A DNA stretch of 64,000 nt. Source: Globodera rostochiensis. Lineage: Eukaryota > Nematoda > Chromadorea > Rhabditida > Heteroderidae. Position 1 is the first letter of the stretch; the number at the start of each line of letters is the position of its first letter. The stretch lies in contig JAEVLN010000010.1 of NCBI GenBank assembly GCA_018350325.1, forward strand, positions 992,001-1,056,000, read 5' to 3'. The notes beneath the pieces are model-generated. The model was not told the DNA's origin. It did not search any database and saw nothing but the letters and a program-made list of their open reading frames with translations. Position numbers and translations under genes: made by a program. Positions 55,856 to 64,000 of the stretch are shown here, piece after piece.

Positions 55856-58800
55856 CTAAAATAATAAAGGCGAGTCAACAACGCCATCGCCCCCATAAAT
55901 ACCGCCCTCCTCCGCCTCCTGCGGCTTGCTGCGCGTGTAGTGCCCCCGCTGCACGTTGTGCTGCACGCTCTTTGTGTGCACGTTGCCCAGCAGAAAGCCG
56001 AAGATGCCGAGCTCACTGACAATGTTTTCGAACTGTACATCCTGGAGTGGACGGACCAAAAAGTTCTGAACACGAACAAATAATATATATAGGGGTTATC
56101 GGTTTTAGGTGCTTTTTGAGTTTCACGCATTTTCTGGTAGGTTTTCTTCAGAAAATTAAATTTTTAAAAAATAAAACATTTTTGAAAATCTAATATATTT
56201 GTTTAAATTGCATAAATCGCTTTTTCGCTTTTTTAACATCAAATGAAAGATTCATTTTTATTTGGTACAATATTAATTATATTATTTCTTTTTTAATTAT
56301 GACATTCATAGCAATTGTTTGGCGCCTTATTAGTCCATTAAAAGCATTTTAATTGAATAATAAATAAAAATGTGTTTATTGCCTTTAATTGTCACTTTAA
56401 AATTTACATATTCTTTTACCAGTTTTATAATTAATTAATTTAAACAAAATTTTACTTTTTTAAAATTTATTTTAACATTACCGGGACAACCAATGGCGTC
56501 AGCTTTTGCATTAAAATGTGAGCGCCAAGTTCGGCACGACTGAATTCGCGCAATTTTTCCGGAATTTTTTCGCCAAAGAAATTGTGTCCACCGCCTTCTC
56601 GACAAGGCTTCAGCACATATTTGTCAGGATGATCAATAGCATCCTAAAATTTTTTAAAAATGTTCAGCAATAAATGGAAAAATGAAAATTTGCTCAGAAT
56701 GTGTTTATATTTGAACTAATGACCTTAATTATGCTTTTGGTCGCTTCATCCTCTGGATTATCAAGGCCCCAAAGGCCGGTGAATGTTTTGCGAATTGTAG
56801 CCACCATATCCGCTTCGTTGGCGCTCGGAAAGAATCGTTCCACCATGCCGGGCAATGCAAGAACCTGCGGGAAAAAAAATTAAATTAATTTAAGTGTAAT
56901 TAGCACTTAATTTGATGTTATATTCACTCTTTAATGTTTTAAACTATTTTTGAATAAACATTTTCGATTTTCGTTTAAAAAATGTTTTAAATTTTATTAT
57001 TCAAAAACCTGTTGTATCTTCTTTTGTGCAGAAAGTATTTGTGTAACACTTGGAATTTTCTGAAAAAAAAAGAAAGACTGATGGAATCTGATCAACAAAT
57101 TATACAATGGCGGTTGACCGTTCGATCATAAGTTGACCAGCAAAATATTTTGGATTATTTAGGCCAGTCTGCGATCTGTAGAAGGCAACTGCCACCTTTT
57201 GAGTACCAAATCGCAGTGAAAAGTCATTATCAAGCGTCAATCTGTAAAATTATGGTAAAAGTTCGATTTTTATTCAAAATTTGAATAAATTTTACCCCCC
57301 CCCCCCCGAGGGTCAGAGGTTTTGCGGAAATGTTTTCCATTCTAGTCATAAATCAATCTGACTGGATTCGTGGGCCCGGTAACCGTTTTATTTATTTTTT
57401 TAATAAAAATTATAATGCAAAATTCAAAATTTTATTTATTATATTTTTAAAAAAAGGTATAATTTGCGCATACATTTCTGCAACTTCATGCACTGGTATT
57501 TGCACAATTTTTATTTTGTTTTTTGAAACTTTTTCCAGCAAATAATGCATCTTATATTGCTGAAAAGTTTGGTACACTTTGAGAGCAACCATTAGAATAA
57601 TTGCGTCTTTGTCGCCAAATGCTTTCCTTAATTTTTAAATTATTTTAAATTGTAATTTATAAATGTTTTATTTTTATAATAACGCCCCCGGGTCCATCCA
57701 TGTTAATTGTCCGGAGTCCGGCCCCTACTGACCAGGCCATAATTAACGCGTCGACCACCATTGCGTCGGGCTCGTTAATCGGCATGAAATCGTTTGATGT
57801 GTCAAGTCCCGCATTGGCCATCGTCCGTCGGTGCAAATTTGTGATATACGGAGCATTGAAAAATCCACCAATTTGCCCAATGTTCGTTTCAATCTGTTAA
57901 AATGTTTTTTTTTAAAATTTATATTTAATTCTTTTCAAAATGGGTATAAAACCTGTTTTAGCCCATAAACTGGCTCGCCAGTATGCTCATTTTTGCCAAC
58001 ATCGCACATATAGTCCTTTAATATGCCAAAAATAGATTTTAATTGCATTTATAAAATTTACCTATCGTGAATTGAAATTTAAAAAAATTGCATTTATTGG
58101 CGGGCAGAATTTTTAGTCTTGTCTTGAAAAAAGTCCATTTAAGCGAGATCTCGACTCGAGATTTTTCGAGGTCTAGAGTCGAGATTTTTCGAGATGTCGA
58201 GACGAGATTCTCGAAAAAGCCGAGATTCTCGAAAAAATCTCAGAAAATTTCTTCAAGCGAGATCTCGAGTCGAGATTTTTCGAGATCTAGAGTCGAGATT
58301 TTTCGAGATGTCGAGACGAGATTCTCGAAAAAGCCGAGATTCTCGAAAAAATCTCAGAAAATTTCTTCGAGCGAGATCTCGAGTCGAGATTTTTAGAGAT
58401 TTCGAAACGAGATTCTCGAAAAAGCCGAGATTCTCGAAAAAATCTCGGATAATTTCTTCGAGCGAGATCTCGAGTCGAGATTTTTCGAGATCTAGAGTCG
58501 AGATTTTTCGAGATGTCGAGACGAGATTCTCGAAAAAGCCGAGATTCTCGAAAAAATCTCAGAAAATTTCTTCGAGCGAGATCTCGAGTCGAGATTTTTC
58601 GAGGTCTCGAGACGAGATCTAGTCTCGACCGGTCTCTACTAAAAACTCGATGAAAACCACCGTTGTGGGCTACAAACATAATTTTGGTGCTTTCAGAGCA
58701 AGGCGCGTTTAGCGAAAAAATAGGTAAAAACCTAAAAATCCCATCCCTAATTATGTAATTATTTCAAATTTTTAATTTATTTATTTGCAAACCGATCGCA

Positions 58801-59544
58801 TCACAACGACAGTAAGCGGTTGTTTAATCCCTTCATCGTGCACAATTTGCGCAATTTCAAGCAGACGTCGTATACGGTCCTCAGACGCTGCGACGGATTG
58901 TATATGTTCGCGCAAAAATTCAAAGTCACTCGCAACGCGAAAGTATAAAAGTTGCATGGCCTATATTTAAAAAATATAAAAAACAAAATTTAAAAACAAT
59001 AAAAAATAATTAAAAACATTTAAAATTTGATTAATATTTACAAAACTCTCTGTACCGTTTGCACATCTCGTGCTTGTTCAAACATTTCGCGTGGAAATGG
59101 CGTGGGGAACAGTGCAAATGGCATAAACATGGCTATGTCATTTCTAAAATTTGAATTTTGACAGCAAATTTGATGAATATTAATGTCCAAAAAAATGATT
59201 TGATCAAATTAGTATTAAATCTTTTTTTTATTAATCATTCAAATATCATACTTTGGCGAAATTTCTTTTGTTCGTATAACAAGTCCATGGATATGAGCCC
59301 AGTTAATGGCGTCTTCAACCATTGCTTCAATGTTGACGTCAAGAGTCTCGGGTTTGTGATCAATTTCTTCAAAAAATTTCATTAAAATAAATTTTTAGTT
59401 TTTTATATAATTAAGGCTTCACAAGACCGGTTTTTTAATTGGTCTCTAATTGATGCAAAACTTACCGGTTGGATTCGCATTTGTCAGAAATTTGGCAGCA
59501 AAAAGGACGAAAAATTCAACACAAATAGCCAAATTTGATAGCAT
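55856..59544 (-). CDS. Secreted glutathione-synthetase-like protein, 12 exons
   Basis: Exons 5' to 3': 59466-59544, 59252-59366, 59056-59143, 58793-58960, 57953-58015, 57733-57893, 57474-57626, 57106-57241, 57009-57059, 56724-56864, 56482-56643, 55856-56065. Phases all fit; 508 residues. Eukaryotic glutathione synthetase makes glutathione from gamma-Glu-Cys and Gly with ATP. Matches include RSDYM, QIETN, WKAFGDKDAIILM, KVAVAFYR, MIERSTA, ALPGMVERFFP, KYVLKPCREGGGHNFFGE and SELGIFGF, with TRSK near the end. Exon 1 encodes a signal peptide, MLSNLAICVEFFVLFAAKFL. Several family positions differ: RDGY is RSQT, IEINTI is IETNIG, KPQREGGGNN is KPCREGGGHN. This fits the secreted, functionally changed GS-like effectors known from cyst and reniform nematodes rather than the housekeeping enzyme. 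Confidence 0.9.
58130..58642. mobile_element. TCTCGAG-word element in a GS-like intron, left end unclear
   Basis: Three to four units of about 100 bp with 'gagatctcgagtcgagattt' words, in the intron between exons 58793-58960 and 57953-58015. The right edge 'accggtctcta' fits a TAGAG-type terminus; a matching left end and duplication were not found. Long frames here are repeat artefacts. Confidence 0.7.
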
Positions 59545-60795
59545 TGCAAAAATTTTTTGAGAATTTTTCAATATTAAATGATAAAATTTTTGAATTTATA
59601 TACGTTTTAATATACAACAAATTATTTATATGACGTGGAAAATAAAATATAATAATGCCACTTCCGACGCTTAGTTCCGGCCAGTATTTACGCGCAAATT
59701 GGTTCTTAAATCCGGAAGTTATATGAATAGCAATCCCCAAAAATGCCCACATAAAAATTTTGTAACAATTTATGCTATGATTGATTATTGAATTTATAGT
59801 CGCAAAGCTTGGACAATTTTTATATAAGTTAATCAAAGAATGTCTAAATAGCAAAAAATTATATATATTCGTGTTTTTTGTTGATTTTAAGCCTAAGACT
59901 ATGAAAGGGGCCCACGGTGTATATAATGTAAATGTTTTCCCGGACTTGAAATATAGGCTTTTCACACGAATAAAATATAAAATTTTAATTTGCTAGGATA
60001 ATTTTATCTAATGAAAAAAGATTTAGGTAATTTAGTAAATTTTCAAATTAAAATGACACTATTATAAAAAAAATACAAGATTTATAAAAATTAATTTATG
60101 TATCATTTGCCAAAAATGCCGAAATATGCCCTAAATATGCCGAAATATGCACCGAAAAATGGCACTTTTAATTCACTAATTTGCTTAATACTTATATTTT
60201 TTCTTTTAACGTTTTTTAAATATTTAAAATTATAGTGACTTAAAAACGAATTATTTCTCAAAAACAGCAAGAAATCATTGATTTGTGTGTATTTTTTAAA
60301 ATTTTTGGGCAAAAATGCCAAAATATGCTCAAAACCTAAAAATATGCTTTTTTCGCCGAAAACCCCCGAAATATGTTAAAATATGTAATTTCAACCTTGT
60401 GCAAAAAAGCTCAAACCAACGCGAAAAGGCTTTGTTAAAATTTGGTCCAAAACTTGAAAGGAGGTTGCTAAATTTAAATATTAATTAAAGCGCTTCGAAA
60501 TTTTCTCATTTTGAATATGATCAAAATAAAATCCTTCAAACCCACTAAAAAGTACAAAATAAGGACGATGAGCCAACCATTTCGTACATATAAAAATATT
60601 TTAAGTTTATAAGATTCGACCCCTCCAAATAAAGATTTCTTATAAAAAGAACAAATGAGAAATTTCAATTTGAAAAAAATAAAAAATTAATATAACTTAA
60701 ATATTATAATATTCTTCCTCTAAATCAATGTTGCAGGTTAGAATGCCCATTTATCACCTTGACCTTTCATGCTTAGCCGATTGATCACTCATCAT
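59545..60795. other. Upstream region of the GS-like gene and AT-rich spacer
   Basis: AT-rich. One ATGCCA (59654-59659), the core described for dorsal-gland effector promoters in cyst nematodes, lies 110 bases upstream of the start, but a 6-mer is weak evidence. 'aaatatgcc' words near 60110-60380 suggest a decayed repeat. No other gene is supported. Confidence 0.5.
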
Positions 60796-61369
60796 TGGGC
60801 TCGGAAACTCATGGAAATCCATATTTTTTTTGCGAACTGGGGATGCCCTGAAATACACGAAAAACACATTTTTAGCTTAATTTGAAGCTTCTAGGACCGA
60901 TTTTTATATCCATATTTTTCCATATTTCGCGATTTATGTCCATATTTCCATATTTCGTCCATATTTTTCATCCATATTTCGCATTTTAAGCCAAAAAATG
61001 TGCATATTTTGGCATTTTGCAAAAAAATTGTGATCTTGGCAAGAAAATTTTTGTTCATTTTCTTAAGAATTTTGAAAAAAGCGCAAAATAATCACAAAAG
61101 TTCAAAAAAGTCGTCAAAAATGCCAAAATAGTCACAAAAGTCTAAAAAAGTCGCCAAAACACTTGAAAATTTGGAAATGTATCTCATCAGCAATTTTAAC
61201 CAGTGATGAATGAATTTGAAGAATTTTGGGGAAATTTTATATTGAATTTGGAAAAATTTATGTCCATATTTTCAACTTTTATGTCCATATTTTGGTGTTT
61301 TGTCGATATTTTTGTCCATATTTTATGGCCATATTTCACGATTTTATATCCATATTTTTCCGAACCCTA
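60796..61369. mobile_element. hAT-like element with CCATATTTTTCC words, 574 bp
   Basis: Left end TGGGCTCGGA, right end TCCGAACCCTA (imperfect), with the 8-bp duplication CTCATCAT at 60788-60795 and 61370-61377. Both subterminal parts consist of 'tccatatttttccatatttc' words. It is related in its inner left part to 9766-9900. Confidence 0.78.
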
Positions 61370-62024
61370 CTCATCATTCTCCGAGAATGTTTGCCTTCTA
61401 TCACTCACTTCTTCAATGTTCTCGATTAATGGAAAAAAATATGAGTTTTAGCCATAAGAAATTTTTATAAAATGTTATGGTGTTTCAAGTTTGTCCGTTT
61501 ATTTAAATAATTAAGCCACGGTTTGTTGCCTAAGACAAAAACCAGGTTTGTCGTCAAATTAAAAATGACTGGTTTGAGTGAGCATCTGAGAAGAATCCGG
61601 TCTCCGTGGTTAAATTATATATCAATCGATCCCTCTCCCCGAGCTGAGCACGAAAATGAAACAATTTTCGGCAGGAAGTCCACTCTGGGCAAAGATACAG
61701 CTCCACAACGTTGACAAAACAATAGGGGGGAGGGACCCTTTTGGTCAAAATTTGGAAATATTTTTATTCTAAAAATTGTCTAAAATATGTATTATTTAAT
61801 GCAACGATTCGCCAATAGGAAATAAAAAAAGAGAATTTAAAATCCGGGTTTGAATCGTTTTTTTCATACTTGGCTAGTTAAATCAATTTGTAATTTTTCG
61901 ACGAAATTTTTGGCTTAAGCGACGAAATCAATATTAGCCATTTTTGTTCAAATTTGGAGATCGGTCCCCCATCTTGCTTGACCTTCCCATTCAGCTAATT
62001 TGTCATCGTTCAACACAAATTTTG
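61370..62024. other. Spacer, no gene seen
   Basis: Moderately AT-rich; frames at 61523-61748 lack splice or domain support. The 18-bp satellite begins at its end. Confidence 0.5.
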
Positions 62025-64000
62025 TCAGCCCATAGCAAATGATCAGCCCATAGGAATTGATCAGCCCATAGCAGTTGATCAGCCCATAGCAGTTGATCAG
62101 CCCATAGCAGTTGATCAGCCCATAGCAGTTGATCAGCCCATAAAGTCGATCAGCCCATAGGAATTGATCAGCCCATAGCAATTGATCAGCCCATAGGAAT
62201 TGATCAGCCCATAGCAGTTGATCAGCCCATAGCAGCTGATCAGCCCATAGCAGCTGATCAGCCCATAGCAGTTGATCAGCCCATAGGAATTGATCAGCCC
62301 ATAGCAGTTGATCAGCCCATAGCAGTTGATCAGCCCATAGCAGCTGATCAGCCCATAAAGTCGATCAGCCCATAGGAATTGATCAGCCCATAGGAATTGA
62401 TCAGCCCATAGGAATTGATCAGCCCATAGCAGTTGATCAGCCCATAGCAGTTGATCAGCCCATAGCAGTTGATCAGCCCATAGCAGTTGATCAGCCCATA
62501 GGAATTGATCAGCCCATAGCAGTTGATCAGCCCATAGCAGTTGATCAGCCCATAGCAGCTGATCAGCCCATAAAGTCGATCAGCCCATAGGAATTGATCA
62601 GCCCATAGCAATTGATCAGCCCATAGCAGCTGATCAGCCCATAGGAATTCTCAGCCCATAGCAGCTGATCAGCCCATAGCAGCTGATCAGCCCATAGCAG
62701 TTGATCAGCCCATAGGAATTGATCAGCCCATAGCAGTTGATCAGCCCATAGCAGTTGATCAGCCCATAGCAGTTGATCAGCCCATAGCAGTTGATCAGCC
62801 ATAGGAATTGATCAGCCCATAGCAGTTGATCAGCCCATAACAGTTGATCAGCCCATAGCATTTGATCAGCCCATAGCAGTTGATCTGCCCATAGCAGCTG
62901 ATCAGCCCATAGCAGTTGATCAGCCCATAGCAGTTGATCAGCCCATAGGAATTGATCAGCCCAAAGCAGTTGATCAGCCCATAGGAGTTGATCAGCCCAA
63001 AGAAGTTGATCAGCCCATAGCAGCTGATCAGCCCATAACAGTTGATCAGCCCATAGCAGCTGATCAGCCCATAGCAGTTGATCAGCCCATAGCAGTTGAT
63101 CAGCCCATAGGAATTGATCAGCCCATAGCAATTGATCAGCCCATAGCAGTTTATCAGCCCATAGGAATTGATCAGCCCATAGCATTTGATCAGCCCATAG
63201 CCGCTGATCAGCCCAAAGCAGTTGATCAGCCCATAGGAGTTGATCAGCACAAAGAAGTTGATCAGCCCATAGCAGCTGATTAGCCCATAGCAGTTGATCA
63301 GCCCATAGCAGTTGATCAGCCCATAGCAGTTGATCAGCCCATAGCAGTTGATCAGCCCATAGGAATTGATCAGCCCATAGCAATTGATCAGCCCATAGCA
63401 GTTTATCAGCCCATAGGAATTGATCAGCCCATAGCATTTGATCAGCCCATAGCAGTTGATCTGCCCATAGCAGCTGATCAGCCCATAAAGTCGATCAGCC
63501 CATAGGAATTGATCAGCCCATAGCAATTGATCAGCCCATAGCAGCTGATCAGCCCATAGGAATTCTCAGCCCATAGCAGTTGATCAGCCCATAGGAATTG
63601 ATCAGCCCATAGCAATTGATCAGCCCATAGGAATTGATCAGCCCATAGCATTTGATCAGCCCATAGCAGTTGATCTACCCATAGCAGCTGATCAGCCCAT
63701 AAAGTCGATCAGCCCATAGGAATTGATCAGCCCATAGCAATTGATCAGCCCATAGCAGCTGATCAGCCCATAGGAATTCTCAGCCCATAGCAGTTGATCT
63801 GCCCATTAGCAGCTGATCAGCCCATAAAGTTGATCAGCCCATAGGAATTGATCAGCCCATAGCAATTGATCAGCCCATAGCAGCTGATCAGCCCATAGGA
63901 ATTCTCAGCCCATAGCAGCTGATCAGCCCATAAAGTTGATCAGCCCATAGGAATTGATCAGCCCATAGCAATTGATCAGCCCATAGCAGCTGATCAGCCC
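62025..64000. repeat. 18-bp satellite, about 110 units, runs off the window
   Basis: Unit 'agcccatagcagttgatc' with variants at the three bases after 'cata' and before 'tgatc' (gaatt, caatt, cagct, catt, aagtc). Every unit spans the palindrome TGATCA. A higher-order block containing 'cataaagtcgatcagcccat' and 'gaattctcagcccatagcag' recurs at about 62355, 62570, 63486 and 63700. Because 18 is a multiple of three, long open frames (LLWADQ or INCYGL repeats) arise by default. Confidence 0.96.

Noticed and set aside
58088..58679. Arg/Ser-rich frames (SRSRVEIFRD) that look like SR proteins.
   Set aside because: They are translations of 'tctcgag' words in a mobile element within an intron; the same happens at 6597-7126.
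62348..63526. Long frames encoding LLWADQ or INCYGL repeats (up to 267 residues).
   Set aside because: They follow from an 18-bp repeat with no stop in several frames, have no start or splice context, and both repeat types arise from the same DNA.

Overview
The window is eukaryotic and looks like a repeat-rich genome of a plant-parasitic nematode, most likely a cyst or reniform type (Heteroderidae or Hoplolaimidae). The reasons are: many short AT-rich introns with short splice signals; a spliced GH32 (invertase-type) glycoside hydrolase, a family known in these nematodes as a horizontally acquired trait; a glutathione-synthetase gene that starts with a signal-peptide exon, as described for the GS-like effectors of these nematodes; and a local family of secreted proteins. 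No species name can be fixed from sequence alone. Almost all genes are split, so open frames alone are misleading. I rebuilt gene models by matching splice sites and codon phase by eye.

Layout. 281-6417 (minus): a 12-exon gene with a very degenerate Hsp70-like nucleotide-binding domain and an acidic, Ala/Ser-rich tail. 10091-10506 (plus): a small secreted four-cysteine peptide. 11572-12565 (minus): a secreted protein with twelve 7-residue repeats, a Cys cluster and a C-terminal membrane segment. 13289-15123 and 17822-18743 (minus): two copies of a Ly-6/uPAR-like, probably GPI-anchored protein. 15566-22941 and 35679-39714: at least six copies or fragments of a secreted helix-turn-helix (HTH) family, two of them head-to-head in a large palindrome. 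23336-37533: minisatellites, three copies of tRNA-Ser(CGA), a foldback element, and a 6.4 kb run of 62 identical 104-bp units that is very probably an assembly artefact, next to a gap. 41887-46460 (plus): GH32 enzyme. 49313-54926 (plus): 14-exon cytochrome P450. 55856-59544 (minus): 12-exon secreted glutathione-synthetase-like protein. 62025-64000: an 18-bp satellite that runs off the window.

Mobile DNA shapes the region. Ten insertions have clean 8-bp target-site duplications and mostly TAGRG/CAGGG termini (hAT-like, non-autonomous); an eleventh has 8-bp duplications but GGTACT termini. Several sit within introns a few bases from a 5' splice site, and one pair is nested. A short GC-rich hairpin module recurs inside elements with unrelated ends and upstream of the HTH genes.

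No operon logic links the genes. What joins several of them is export: the HTH family, the GS-like protein, probably GH32, the small Cys peptide, the repeat protein and Ly-6 copy 1 all begin with signal-peptide-like sequence (no signal exon was found for Ly-6 copy 2). GH32, P450 and the GS-like protein are consecutive, which fits an accessory region for feeding, detoxification or host interaction; that grouping is inference.
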